64,000 nucleotides of DNA from Budvicia aquatica DSM 5075 = ATCC 35567 (GCF_000427805.1 NZ_ATYS01000009.1:62001-126000), one strand, 5' to 3'; shown: positions 51,395-60,735, counted from the stretch's first letter. Numbers and translations are program-made. The notes: generated by a model not told the origin, from the letters alone.

Positions 51395-53128
51395 TCAGAC
51401 ACACACTTCGACCGGCTGGAACTTAGTCACATCAAATAACCCGGTTGAGGTCAGTTTCAATGCCGGGATTACCGGTAATGTCATAAATACCAGCGTCATT
51501 AATGGCTGGATGTTCTCATTGATGTGAAATTCTTTATGAGCAATTTTCAGCATATGTTCGATCTGTTCGGCCACTTCCTGAGCGCTTTTATCTGACATCA
51601 GTCCGCCTACCGGTAATGGCAGATGGGCTAGAATTTCACCTTTACGGCACAGCGTGAAACCGCCCCCCATAGACTCTACGTCTTTAACGGCGGTCAGCAT
51701 ATCGGCATCATTATCACCGACGACAACGATGTTATGGGAGTCATGGGCAACTGAAATAGCAATAGCGCCGCCTTTCAGACCATAGTTAGATAACACGCCT
51801 AACCCCATATTACCGGTCGCGTGATGGCGTTCAATAACGGCTAACTTATTCAAACCGGGATTGAGCTCAGCGTTAAATAACCCTTGGGCATCGGCAACCA
51901 CCGGCAACTCCAGATTTAGCGTTACAACGCTGCGCGGCTTAACACCGATAGCCCGTACCACATTGCTGGTTAACGGCAGCTTAAAGTTGTCTACGGTTAA
52001 CGGTGCTAACCGAACCGTATTAAGTACGGTATCCGGAATAATATTTTCAATTTCAACCAGCATCTGGCCATCACGGGCAATTTCTTTACCTTCCGTGAAG
52101 ACGTGCTTGGCATTAAACTGTTCTAAGTTATCGACGATAAGAATATCAGCATCATAGCCCGGAGCTAACGCACCTTTACCGCGTAAACGGAAACATTCGG
52201 CAGCGTTCAGCGTCGCCATAGAAATGGCCATTAATGGATCTAACCCGGCTTCAACCGCCAGGCGCAGACTTTTATTAATATGGCCGGTAGACAGAATGTC
52301 TGACGGTTCGCGGTCGTCGGTGCACATAACGCAACGGCGTGAGTTTGCCGGGGTAATCATCGGGATCAGGTTAAGCAAGTCTTTACAGGTTGAACCTTCA
52401 CGCAACAGCACGTACATGCCTAACCGCAGGCGGTCGATCATCTCTTCACGACGGCTACACTCATGGTCAGTCATTACGCCGCTCATCACATAAGCGGTCA
52501 GGTCTTTGCCTTTCATGCCCGGGCTATGGCCGTCAATTACGCGATCGTGGCGGCGGGCCATCATGATTTTATTCATCATTGACGGAGAGTGATTGATTAC
52601 GCTCGGGTAATCCATCACTTCGCCCAGGCCTAAAACGCCGTCATAGTCGATCAGCTGTTCTAAATCTTCGGCTTCCAGAATGGCGCCGGCCTGTTCAAAC
52701 GGCGTCGCCGGAACGCAGGACGGTAGCATAACGCGAACGTTTAATGGCAAATTGCGCGAAGAGTCCAGCATATAACGAATACCGTCCAGGCCGCAGACGT
52801 TGGCAATTTCGTGCGGATCGGCAATAATCGTGGTGGTGCCGTGAGGCAGAATACAACGGGCAAACTGAGGTGGTGTCAGCGATGATGACTCGATATGCAC
52901 ATGTCCATCAATCAGGCCCGGCATCACATATCCGCCTTTAGCATCCAGAATCTCTTTAGCCTGATAGTCACCACAGCCGATAACCTTTCCGCCGCCGATA
53001 GCTAAAGGACCATCCATCAGCGTTTGGTTAAATACGTCTACCACTTTACAGTTTACAATCAGTAAATCAGCAGGAATACGTCCCGCCGCCATATCAATTA
53101 GTGTTGCCAATTGGGCTTTATCGCTCAC
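51395..53128 (-). CDS. ade: adenine deaminase
   Basis: 577 residues (E. coli Ade 588), amidohydrolase superfamily. All family motifs are present: PGLIDGHVHIESS, TTIIADPHEIANVCG, GLGEVMDYP, VIDGHSPGMKG, DHECS, MCTDDREPSDI, and in the C-terminal domain VAHDSHNIVVVGDN. Converts adenine to hypoxanthine with a di-metal site. GTG start at 53128 with AGAGG six bases upstream. Third gene of the permease/deaminase cluster; a hairpin separates it from the gene before. Confidence 0.94.
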   Translation of the reverse strand: MSDKAQLATLIDMAAGRIPADLLIVNCKVVDVFNQTLMDGPLAIGGGKVIGCGDYQAKEILDAKGGYVMPGLIDGHVHIESSSLTPPQFARCILPHGTTTIIADPHEIANVCGLDGIRYMLDSSRNLPLNVRVMLPSCVPATPFEQAGAILEAEDLEQLIDYDGVLGLGEVMDYPSVINHSPSMMNKIMMARRHDRVIDGHSPGMKGKDLTAYVMSGVMTDHECSRREEMIDRLRLGMYVLLREGSTCKDLLNLIPMITPANSRRCVMCTDDREPSDILSTGHINKSLRLAVEAGLDPLMAISMATLNAAECFRLRGKGALAPGYDADILIVDNLEQFNAKHVFTEGKEIARDGQMLVEIENIIPDTVLNTVRLAPLTVDNFKLPLTSNVVRAIGVKPRSVVTLNLELPVVADAQGLFNAELNPGLNKLAVIERHHATGNMGLGVLSNYGLKGGAIAISVAHDSHNIVVVGDNDADMLTAVKDVESMGGGFTLCRKGEILAHLPLPVGGLMSDKSAQEVAEQIEHMLKIAHKEFHINENIQPLMTLVFMTLPVIPALKLTSTGLFDVTKFQPVEVCV

Positions 53129-53193
53129 TTTATACCTCTGAAAGTTACTGTTTAGTACGTTGAATTTTATCTGGACAAATCAAATTATTGCAT

Positions 53194-53230
53194 CATAAAA
53201 CTAAAGCGACGCCGTAGCGCCGCTTTAGTT
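53194..53230 (-). terminator. hairpin between the two deaminase genes
   Basis: AACTAAAGCG (53199-53208) pairs with CGCTTTAGTT (53221-53230); minus strand continues TTTTATG. 12 bases after the stop at 53242. It should reduce, not necessarily abolish, read-through to ade. Confidence 0.65.
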
Positions 53231-53241
53231 ATCGCCGGCAA

Positions 53242-55047
53242 TTATTGCTTATGCAATTTCCCATGGCTACAGCCACATCTCAGCACAGGGTCAAAGGTCT
53301 TCTGCTGGTGGAAATCAATCACACCTAAATCAGTGATTGCATAGTCAGGTATGGCTGTAATCTGCAGACAGCACATATAAAACAGTGGATCCGGTAGGTC
53401 ACAGCCTAGCTCTCTGGCTAATTGCAGCAGTTTCTCTTCTTCCGCAGCCATAACATCGGGCTCAAGGTCGGAGACAATACCGCAAATTGGTAGAGGTAAG
53501 AATCCTAAGACTTTTCCGTCACGGATAATAACCTGTCCGCCGCCGTTTTCCGCTAAATGATTAACCGCTAACGCCATATCCTCTGAATTGGTGCCAATAC
53601 AGATAACGTTGTTATCATCCGGAGCACATGAACTGGCCATTGCACCGGCTTTGAGTTTCCAGCCGGAGCAGAAGCCAACCGCCGGTTTGGTCGTTGTTTT
53701 ACCAAAGCGTTCAACAACGGTGGCATACAGTACGTCATTTTCAACGTCAGGTTGAACGACGCCGTCGACCACATTCAGCTCAACATTGCGTCCTTTACGC
53801 ACGAAAGGAACGTTGAAGTCAACGTCTAATGACAGGGCGTGCACCCGATCGGCATCCAGCTCGGTGCGCACTTTCATATCATCGGCAGACACCGGATTTA
53901 GCTTCATGCTTTGTAGTAAGGTTGCGCTTCGCACCGGTGGCTGCAGGTCATAAGCCATTTTTCCGTTTTCTACGGTTAGCTTACCTTTGGCGATAACGGT
54001 ATCGATTTCAAATTTGCACAGATCTTCGACTAACAGGATATCGGCAAAGCGTCCCGGAGAGATTGAACCGACCAAGTGGTCAATGCGATAAGCTTCAGCT
54101 GAGTTAATTGACCCCATCTGAATCGCGGTCATCGGGTCAACACCGCAGGAGATAGCCATACGAATTAGCTTGTCCATATGGCCGTTAGCCATGATGTCTG
54201 AGGCAATAACGTCATCGGTACAGAAGCTAACTCGGCGTGAAATACGCGGATTAAGATGCGTAACGATTTTCAGGTTCTCACGCATAAAGTGAGAAATAGA
54301 CGATTCGCGAATCAGCACGTACATACCTTTACGTACTTTTTCCATCATTTCCTGATGGTCATAGCTCTCGTGGTCAAGGCGAAGGCCGGCACAGAGTACC
54401 GAGTTCAGTTTTTTACCGCGGGTCATTGGTGCGCAGCCGAATACCGGCAGGCGATTTTCACGCGCCAGCTCAATGGCTTTCATTACGTCATCGTGCTGGT
54501 TTTCGACAAACTCGGATACGGTTTCCCATACGCCGAAAACCTCTGGCCACTTCTGAACTTCGCGGTGGGTTTCTGCCGTCACGTTAAAACCAACGTTGCT
54601 TTGTGGCAGGGTATAAGGGGTAATAAACGGCAGGCCCCAGAATACTTTTAACGGCCCCATATCGATTTCGTCTAACACTTCACGCACGCCTTCCAGACCG
54701 GAAGTCACGACATACTGGTCAAGGCCGGAAATGATGCTGGTGGTACCGTGTGGAACAACCGCTTTAGCAAAGCTGGTCATCGACAATTTACTGCATTCAA
54801 TATGAAGGTGGCCGTCGATCAGTCCGGGAACCAGATATTTACCGGTAGCATCAATGCGTTGGGTATTAGGGCCGATATATTCAGATACGTCACCGGTGGC
54901 AACGATTTGTGAACGATAAATCGCAACGTCAGCCTGATAGATTTCCGCTGAGTTAACATTAACCAATTGGCCATTACAGATAACGATGTCCGCCGGGAAT
55001 TTAGCCGCGCCAGCATCAATCATTTCACGTAAGTCTTCTTGTAACAT
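53242..55047 (-). CDS. diverged adenine-deaminase-family protein
   Basis: 601 residues, alignable end to end with the adjacent Ade, including the C-terminal adenine-deaminase domain. Retained: PGLIDGHLHIE (HxH), the Glu in GVWETVSE, LDHESYDH, and SFCTDDVIASDI. Changed: DPHEI reads GLDQY, DGHSPG reads GCAPMT, and HDSHN reads PDDNN. So the core HxH, His and Asp of an amidohydrolase remain while Ade-specific metal and base-recognition segments are lost. It is cotranscribed with the purine permease (16 bases apart). A different purine or pyrimidine-like substrate, or a non-catalytic role, is inferred. Confidence 0.8.
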   Translation of the reverse strand: MLQEDLREMIDAGAAKFPADIVICNGQLVNVNSAEIYQADVAIYRSQIVATGDVSEYIGPNTQRIDATGKYLVPGLIDGHLHIECSKLSMTSFAKAVVPHGTTSIISGLDQYVVTSGLEGVREVLDEIDMGPLKVFWGLPFITPYTLPQSNVGFNVTAETHREVQKWPEVFGVWETVSEFVENQHDDVMKAIELARENRLPVFGCAPMTRGKKLNSVLCAGLRLDHESYDHQEMMEKVRKGMYVLIRESSISHFMRENLKIVTHLNPRISRRVSFCTDDVIASDIMANGHMDKLIRMAISCGVDPMTAIQMGSINSAEAYRIDHLVGSISPGRFADILLVEDLCKFEIDTVIAKGKLTVENGKMAYDLQPPVRSATLLQSMKLNPVSADDMKVRTELDADRVHALSLDVDFNVPFVRKGRNVELNVVDGVVQPDVENDVLYATVVERFGKTTTKPAVGFCSGWKLKAGAMASSCAPDDNNVICIGTNSEDMALAVNHLAENGGGQVIIRDGKVLGFLPLPICGIVSDLEPDVMAAEEEKLLQLARELGCDLPDPLFYMCCLQITAIPDYAITDLGVIDFHQQKTFDPVLRCGCSHGKLHKQ

Positions 55048-55062
55048 CCCAAATACTCCAAT

Positions 55063-56394
55063 TTATAAAAAGATATAACGTCCAAGGAACAAAGTAGTCA
55101 TTACTGCCGTACAGGCGGATATTTCACGCCAACGGCCAGTACCCAGTTTCATAAATGAATAAACAACAAATCCTGCGGCAATACCTTCAGTGATGGTAAA
55201 GCTAAATGGCATCATGACCGTGGCGACGAAGGCCGGAACGGCTTCAGTTAAATCGTGCCAGTCAATGCGGGTTAAGTCAGAAATCATCAATACGCCAATG
55301 TAAATCAGCGCGCCGGCGGTGGCGTAACCAGGCACCATTTCGGCCAACGGTGAAAAGAAGATGGCAAATAGAAACAGCACGCCAACGCCGACGGCCATTA
55401 AGCCCGTGCGGCCGCCGACTACTACGCCAGACGTACTTTCGATATAGGCAGTAACGGCTGAAGTACCCATATAGGCGCCGCCGACGGAGCTGATACTGTC
55501 AATGCACAATGATTTTTGCTGGTTGGGATAGCAGCCTTTGTCATCGGCTAGTCCGGCTCTGTCCGTGACGGCGATCAGGGTGCCGGATGACTCAAACAAG
55601 TTAATCAGCATCACCGAAATAATGATTCCGGCCAGCGACATATTCAGCGCGCCGCTCAAGTCAAGCTGACCAAAAACCGGCGAAATATCCGGTGGCGTGC
55701 TCATCACCCCTTTATACTGTACATCGCCCAGCAGCCAGCCAATCAATGTGACTACCGCAAAAGAGATCAATACGGCAGCATGCAGGCCGCGATAGGCCAG
55801 AACCGCAATCAGCAAAAAGCCCAGGCTACCTAAGACAAAAGGAATGGATTTCACATTGCCAATCGCCACCATAGTATCGGGATTCGCAACAACGATGCCG
55901 GCATTATGAAGTCCGATCAGCGCAATTAATAAACCACAGCCGCTGCTGATACCAATGCGTAAGGAGAGGGGGATGTTGGAGACCATCCAGTAACGGACGC
56001 GAAACACCGATAATAAGAAAAACCCCACGGCGCCGAGAAAGACAATGGTCATACCGGTTTGCCATGCCAGACCCATACCGGCAACCAAAACATAGGCAAA
56101 GTAGGCATTGATACCCATACCGGGTGCAACGGCAATCGGTAGGTTGGCAATAAGCCCCATTAATATGCAACCGATTGCGGTGATAAGCGCAGTTGTAACG
56201 AAAACCGCTTTCATATCCATGCCGGCCGCACCGAGGATCTGTGGGTTAACAAAGATAACGTACACCATGGTGATGAAGGTCGTGAAGCTGGCAATAAGCT
56301 CAGTTCTGACCGTAGTACCGTGCTCTTCCAGTTTAAATACCCGTTGTAACAATGAACGCTTTGTTATCGGTGCATTGGTAGCAATATCAGACAC
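55063..56394 (-). CDS. NCS2-family purine permease (AdeP/PurP-like)
   Basis: 443 residues (E. coli AdeP 444), 12-14 membrane segments. FKLEEHGTTVRTELIASFTTFITMVYVIFVNPQIL, APGMGINAYFAYV, LFESSGTLIAVTDRAGL and TSAVTAYIESTSGVVVGGRTGLMAVGVG are AzgA-like NCS2 motifs for adenine, guanine or hypoxanthine. I start it at GTG 56394 (GGAG seven bases upstream, family length); a TTG at 56418 would add eight residues. First gene of the cluster with both deaminases, so adenine uptake is the likely job. Controlled by the predicted PurR boxes upstream. Confidence 0.9.
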   Translation of the reverse strand: MSDIATNAPITKRSLLQRVFKLEEHGTTVRTELIASFTTFITMVYVIFVNPQILGAAGMDMKAVFVTTALITAIGCILMGLIANLPIAVAPGMGINAYFAYVLVAGMGLAWQTGMTIVFLGAVGFFLLSVFRVRYWMVSNIPLSLRIGISSGCGLLIALIGLHNAGIVVANPDTMVAIGNVKSIPFVLGSLGFLLIAVLAYRGLHAAVLISFAVVTLIGWLLGDVQYKGVMSTPPDISPVFGQLDLSGALNMSLAGIIISVMLINLFESSGTLIAVTDRAGLADDKGCYPNQQKSLCIDSISSVGGAYMGTSAVTAYIESTSGVVVGGRTGLMAVGVGVLFLFAIFFSPLAEMVPGYATAGALIYIGVLMISDLTRIDWHDLTEAVPAFVATVMMPFSFTITEGIAAGFVVYSFMKLGTGRWREISACTAVMTTLFLGRYIFL

Positions 56395-56458
56395 TTGCTT
56401 TCTCCAGAGACTGAACAATCATTAATTAAATTGATAAATTTCAGTATTTTATAAAAAC

Positions 56459-56491
56459 CAAAAAGGCCACTACATTTTAAAGTGTAGCGGC
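56459..56491 (-). terminator. possible attenuator in the permease leader
   Basis: Minus strand GCCGCTACA (56491-56483) pairs with TGTAGTGGC (56474-56466), nine pairs with one G-U, followed by CTTTTTGG and five more T. It is about 70 bases before the GTG start and downstream of the predicted promoter. Confidence 0.6.
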
Positions 56492-56577
56492 ACAACCGTA
56501 TAGAAAAGGGGTATATAAAACTGAAATTTAAAGGTTAAAAACGAGCCGGGTAAATCGTGGTACTTATTATGTGGTGT

Positions 56578-56607
56578 ATCATAGCAATCGTTTACTTGAA
56601 ATTGCAA
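56578..56607 (-). promoter_or_regulatory. promoter of the purine permease operon
   Basis: Minus strand -35 TTGCAA (56607-56602), 18-base spacer, -10 TATGAT (56583-56578). The -35 and spacer are covered by the two PurR-like boxes. Confidence 0.6.
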
Positions 56608-56617
56608 TCGTTTGCTT
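56582..56617. promoter_or_regulatory. two tandem PurR-like operators
   Basis: TAGCAATCGTTTACTT (56582-56597) and TTGCAATCGTTTGCTT (56602-56617) each match ANGCAANCGNTTNCNT at 11 of 12 fixed positions (first base differs). They are spaced 20 bases centre to centre, about two helical turns. Confidence 0.7.
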
Positions 56618-56840
56618 AACATTCTTGAGATTAAAGTTTCATCCGTGTTTTATCGAAGACAAGCAGCAAGTTGATACAGCAAGGAAACTTGATGGTTTGA
56701 AGGGCGATTTTATGGCAGAAAAATTTTTACGACTGACAATCAACAATGCAACGGTAGGTAATCGTTATTCAGACTTCATATAAAACACACAGTAACCGAT
56801 TAATCTGGCGGACATTATTTGTGATTAATGGACTAACGTT

Positions 56841-57656
56841 ATGCGCAAGCCTTTATCTTGCTATCATCCGATTCTTTACTGGTTAAGAGTTCAGCAAAAA
56901 CGGATTTTTCGCCGTTTGGCGTGGGCATGCTCATCTCGCCGTTATGCACAAGAGAAACGGCCGGATCAACGGCTGGACCATCGTTTTATCAAACATACTT
57001 CAAAACTTATTCGTCAATTAGGTGATAGTGATATTGCTTTGCAACATAACAAAGTGATTAACCTGCGTCTGGCTACTGAGGCTATCGGTGGCATTATTAT
57101 CGGCCCGGGGGAATACTTTTCTTTCTGTCAGTTAGTCGGAAAGCCCAGCCGTGAGCGGGGATTTGTTGAGGGCATGGAACTATCATTTGGTGAAGCTCGC
57201 AGCGGGATTGGCGGAGGGATTTGCCAACTGAGTAATTTAATCCACTGGATGGCGATGCATTCACCGCTGGTGGTGATTGAACGGGCAAATCATAGCTTTG
57301 ACCCTTTTCCTGATGAAGGGCGGGTGCTGCCCTTTGGTTCCGGTGCGGCGATATTTTATAACTACATTGACTTAGTGTTGCATAATCCGACCGAAGATAG
57401 CTTCCAACTGGTATTTAACGTGGCTGAACATCAGCTGGAAGGGGAGCTTTTATGCTCCAAGCCTCGTACGGTGAAATATCATATTTATCAGAAAGCGCAT
57501 CGTTTTGTTGGTAGAGGAAAACGTATTTACCGGCAAAATGAAATTTGGCGGGATATATCAACTAAAGGTCAGGAACCCATAGTGTTGCACTCCGAGTGCT
57601 TATATCAGAATGATGTGATCGTGAAGTATGATGTCGCAGAGGCGCGGATAGAGTAA
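56841..57656 (+). CDS. VanW-family protein
   Basis: 271 residues, no clear signal. The VanW domain core is IIGPGEYFSFCQLVGKPSRERGFVEGMELSFGEARSGIGGGICQLSNLIHWMAMHSPLVVIERANHSFDPFPD (GGGICQLSN near residue 128). VanW occurs in some glycopeptide-resistance clusters with unproven function, and as lone genes in enterics. Arg-rich N-terminus. No van genes here. Confidence 0.85.
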   Translation: MRKPLSCYHPILYWLRVQQKRIFRRLAWACSSRRYAQEKRPDQRLDHRFIKHTSKLIRQLGDSDIALQHNKVINLRLATEAIGGIIIGPGEYFSFCQLVGKPSRERGFVEGMELSFGEARSGIGGGICQLSNLIHWMAMHSPLVVIERANHSFDPFPDEGRVLPFGSGAAIFYNYIDLVLHNPTEDSFQLVFNVAEHQLEGELLCSKPRTVKYHIYQKAHRFVGRGKRIYRQNEIWRDISTKGQEPIVLHSECLYQNDVIVKYDVAEARIE

Positions 57657-57716
57657 GTGACGGACAGCTGGCTGGAATGAAGGGCAAAGCTGAAAGCCAG
57701 CCCTTCATCGATGTGA

Positions 57717-58655
57717 TTAAACCTTACTTTTAGCGCTTCCCGGCGTAATCAAATCTAAAAACCCTTTAATCAAAGGATCGTTTGTTTCAAACAGTGAAAC
57801 GATATGCTGCACTATTTGGCCGTCTTTCTCATTATTCCATGCAAGTGATAGCTGAGAAGGCTGGCGGCTGTTTTGGATATTCTTAGTAATTAACTGGCCC
57901 GAATCTAAATAAGGTTGGCACAGTTTACGCGGTAGAAAACCAACGCCGAGCCCGTTGAGGTGGCACTGCAGCTTGCTGTCTAAGTCGGGCACTTTAATTT
58001 CTTTTTGCCCCGGAAGTAGCCAGGCGACGCGCTTAGTGAGATTTTTTGAGGTATCTTCAACGTTGATAGCCGGATAAGGTCGCATCATCTCTTCCGTTAG
58101 CGTATCCGCTCCTTTGGCTAACGGATGGTTCGGCGACATAACAAAGATCCACTCAACGTCGCCAAGGGAGAGAATATTAATATTATTCGACAGAGACTCG
58201 CTGCCGGTGGCACCAATAGCTAACTGGCAATCGCCATACAGTAGATTATCCCAAACGCCCATGTAGATCTGGCAGGAAACCTGAAACTGGGTAAATGGAA
58301 ATTTTTGATGCAAATAACACAGCAGGGCGGCGCAGCTTTCATTGTTATACAGCAGGTTGTTCACAACAATGTTGACCTGCCGCTCAATGCCATCGGTGAT
58401 TTGCCGCAGTTCATTGGGAACGCTGTCTAGCCACGATAGCCACATCCGGCACTGGTCTAGTAAGTGTAGCCCCGCGGGCGTAAGGGAAACGCTGCGGGTT
58501 GTACGTAAAAAAAGTTGGGTACCGACGTCGTCTTCCAGCGTTTTTATGCGGTAACTGATGGCGGCGGGAGTTTTATGCAGCAGTTCTGCTGCCTTAGAGA
58601 AGCTACTGCATTCGGCAACTTTAATAAATGAGCGGATAGTATCGTGATCTAACAT
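57717..58655 (-). CDS. allS: LysR-type activator of the allantoin regulon
   Basis: 312 residues (E. coli AllS 308). Long identities: FSKAAELLHKTPAAISYRIKTLE, LFLRTTRSVSLTPAG, ERQVNIVVNNLLYN, CQIYMGVWDNLLY, NLTKRVAWLLPGQKEIKVPD, GVGFLPRKLCQ. In E. coli AllS activates the allDCE-type genes under anaerobiosis with allantoin. Here allE is 3 kb away, fitting the same role. Lone leftward gene; divergent from the micro-ORF/symporter unit. Confidence 0.92.
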   Translation of the reverse strand: MLDHDTIRSFIKVAECSSFSKAAELLHKTPAAISYRIKTLEDDVGTQLFLRTTRSVSLTPAGLHLLDQCRMWLSWLDSVPNELRQITDGIERQVNIVVNNLLYNNESCAALLCYLHQKFPFTQFQVSCQIYMGVWDNLLYGDCQLAIGATGSESLSNNINILSLGDVEWIFVMSPNHPLAKGADTLTEEMMRPYPAINVEDTSKNLTKRVAWLLPGQKEIKVPDLDSKLQCHLNGLGVGFLPRKLCQPYLDSGQLITKNIQNSRQPSQLSLAWNNEKDGQIVQHIVSLFETNDPLIKGFLDLITPGSAKSKV

Positions 58656-58865
58656 TAAATAGCCTTATGGTTTTTCGCCAAGTTGTCGCTGCAGGTGCTC
58701 GCTTTCCAGACTCTTTAGTATCATAAAAGCTCATTTTTTTCGATTGGTCTAATCAGTTGTTATGAGCTGCGTCGCAAATTAACATCAAGCAATGAGTGTA
58801 TTTATTCTAAATGGCGTCTGACGCGGGCCGAAAATAATTAAAATAATAAACTCCAGAGGAATATA

Positions 58866-58904
58866 ATGAAGTTGTTACAACCAGTAAGCTCAAGTTATAA
58901 ATAG
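58866..58904 (+). CDS. 12-residue micro-ORF
   Basis: MKLLQPVSSSYK. AGAGGA stands five bases before the ATG, an excellent ribosome-binding site. Could be a leader peptide for the downstream genes. Very short, so tentative. Confidence 0.35.
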   Translation: MKLLQPVSSSYK

Positions 58905-58951
58905 TAAAGCAGCAGCGGTAGATATCAAGTAAATTAAGCGGGTTCTTGGCT

Positions 58952-59062
58952 ATGAAAATGGGTCATATATCACACATTAAAATAGTACCATTTATTTTGT
59001 GGTTAATAAGTGGCATTGTGGCTGTTGCTATTGCAGATATCGCTCTCGATATTTTAATTTAA
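58952..59062 (+). CDS. 36-residue single-helix membrane protein
   Basis: MKMGHISHIKIVPFILWLIS then a hydrophobic stretch (GIVAVAIADIALDILI). One membrane helix, short basic/His N-terminus. Weak ribosome-binding site. No family recognised. It lies in the allS-symporter interval. Confidence 0.4.
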   Translation: MKMGHISHIKIVPFILWLISGIVAVAIADIALDILI

Positions 59063-59247
59063 ATATATCTTATTGTTCTTATTGGGGTTTGCTTAATTAT
59101 TAAAATAAACTTATTAATTAAATTACCTATAGCAATATTTTTTTATCAATATCATTTATTTTTGAAAGTGTGTAATACCGCTAATATTTTATATCTGCGT
59201 TTAGTTAATATGTCGCCAAGAAAATAATTATGGGAAGGATTATTTCA

Positions 59248-59355
59248 ATGAGAAACGGCACACTTATAGCTGAATCGAGTCTATCGCCTATTCTGATTTA
59301 TTTAAATTATCTAGTTAATCAAATTATGAACAATCAGAACAATAATCAACGCTGA
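59248..59355 (+). CDS. 35-residue micro-ORF before the symporter
   Basis: AAGGA stands eight bases before the ATG. The peptide starts MRNGTLIAESSLSPILIYL and ends in an Asn/Gln-rich tail (NNQNNNQR). It stops 41 bases before the symporter start, which has a poor ribosome-binding site, so coupling is possible. Confidence 0.35.
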   Translation: MRNGTLIAESSLSPILIYLNYLVNQIMNNQNNNQR

Positions 59356-59396
59356 AATCTGAATGTATCATTAGTATCTGAGTGAGCGATAAAATA

Positions 59397-60647
59397 ATGA
59401 AGATAAAAAATATATCAATGACCACAATGATTATGATTGCCATGGTACTCGGAATTGTATCAGGAATCGTGGTAGGTCCGGCTATCGGTAATATTCGCGC
59501 GATTGGTGATATTTTCCTGCGTTTGATACAAATGACGGTTGTTATATTAGTCATGGGAGCCGTTATTGAAGCGGTCGGCCAGATAGCGCCTAAGGATTTA
59601 GGTAAGCTGGGCGGCAAGATATTTTCTTTATTTATGATCTCTACCGTTATTTCCGCCATTATCGGCATTATTTTAGCTGAGATCATTCAGCCGGGAGCGG
59701 GCATTGACGTTAAATTGACCTCCGCTACCGATATTGTGGCACCGCAACAAACCATCTATGAGATGGTTGTGAACTTTTTTCCTAAAAATATTATAGAGGC
59801 CATGACTGCCGGCAATATGATTCAATGCATTGTTTTTTCTTTACTTTTTGGTATGGCCCTAAGTTTATATAGCCATAATACCAATGATAAACGGATATTG
59901 GATTCGATTAAAACCTTCAATATTATTATTTTGGGGGTCGTTAAGCTGGTTATGAAGATGGCCCCGTTAGGGATATTTGCACTATTAGCCTGGGTAACCG
60001 GAACCATTGGTCTACAGGTGATGGTGCCATTGATGAAGTTCCTTATCTGTATGGCAGTGGGAACGGTCATTATTCTGTTTCTTTTTATTACCCTAACGGC
60101 AATGTATGCCAAGGTAAGCCCGCTAAAGCTGGCGGGTAAAGTTTGGCGGATGGGGGTTGTTGCGTTTACCACAACGTCATCCGCTATCAGTTTACCGGTG
60201 AAGATGGAAGATTCAGAACAAAAAATTGGCGTCAGCAAGCGTATCTCTCAGTTAGTTAATCCGCTGGGTATGGCGCTGAACAGTAACGGACTGTCACTGT
60301 TTCTGGCGATTTCCTGCATTACGCTGGCTCAGTTTTACCATCTCGAAATGTCTCTGGTTTTTCTGATCCAGATTATTGTTCTTTCTACATTAGCGACGCT
60401 GGGCACGGTAGTCGTGCCCGGTGGCGGCCTGGTTGCTTTAGCCATTGTTTTACCTTCAATGGGATTACCGTTGGAAAGCATCGCGTTATTAGCCGGTATT
60501 GATTGGTTCTCAGGTATGTTCCGCACGGTATTAAACGTGGTTGATGATGCGCTGATTGCGTTGATTATCGCCGTTGGTGAAGATGAATTTGATCGTGATA
60601 TTTTTGATGGAAAGAGTGCGGACATTGCGTTGAACAGCGGTAACTGA
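59397..60647 (+). CDS. dicarboxylate/amino-acid:cation symporter (DAACS)
   Basis: 416 residues, eight membrane helices and two re-entrant loops. SDF-family motifs: the Ser-rich FTTTSSAISLPVKMEDSE (residues about 258-276), NPLGMALNSNGLSLFLAI, and GGGLVALAIVLPSMGLP with DWFSGMFRTVLNVVDDAL. Transports glutamate, aspartate, succinate or similar with Na+ or H+. ATG at 59397 chosen over GTG at 59382. Next to allS, so an allantoin-derived anion is an attractive but unproven cargo. Confidence 0.88.
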   Translation: MKIKNISMTTMIMIAMVLGIVSGIVVGPAIGNIRAIGDIFLRLIQMTVVILVMGAVIEAVGQIAPKDLGKLGGKIFSLFMISTVISAIIGIILAEIIQPGAGIDVKLTSATDIVAPQQTIYEMVVNFFPKNIIEAMTAGNMIQCIVFSLLFGMALSLYSHNTNDKRILDSIKTFNIIILGVVKLVMKMAPLGIFALLAWVTGTIGLQVMVPLMKFLICMAVGTVIILFLFITLTAMYAKVSPLKLAGKVWRMGVVAFTTTSSAISLPVKMEDSEQKIGVSKRISQLVNPLGMALNSNGLSLFLAISCITLAQFYHLEMSLVFLIQIIVLSTLATLGTVVVPGGGLVALAIVLPSMGLPLESIALLAGIDWFSGMFRTVLNVVDDALIALIIAVGEDEFDRDIFDGKSADIALNSGN

Positions 60648-60735
60648 TAGCAGAGACTCGATTGATGGCAAAGCCGTTTTATTGAGTCTCAATGCGAGTT
60701 TCGTCCGCAGTCCAATATATACGCCTTGAGAATAA

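Larger units (their letters stand above)
56395..56840. other. regulatory region between purine permease and vanW-like gene
   Basis: Contains the permease promoter with two PurR-like boxes and a T-tailed hairpin in the permease leader. A 23-codon frame (56712-56783, AAGGG eight bases before its ATG) runs towards the vanW-like gene but is not strong enough to call. Confidence 0.6.
58656..59396. other. 740-base leader region with three micro-ORFs
   Basis: Between allS and the symporter. AT-rich. Holds three short frames in the symporter direction (58866, 58952, 59248), two with good ribosome-binding sites, and no clear terminator. Confidence 0.5.

Noticed and set aside
56712-56783. 23-codon frame with AAGGG before the ATG, upstream of the vanW-like gene
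   Set aside because: Too short and without any recognised feature to call; noted in the region entry only.
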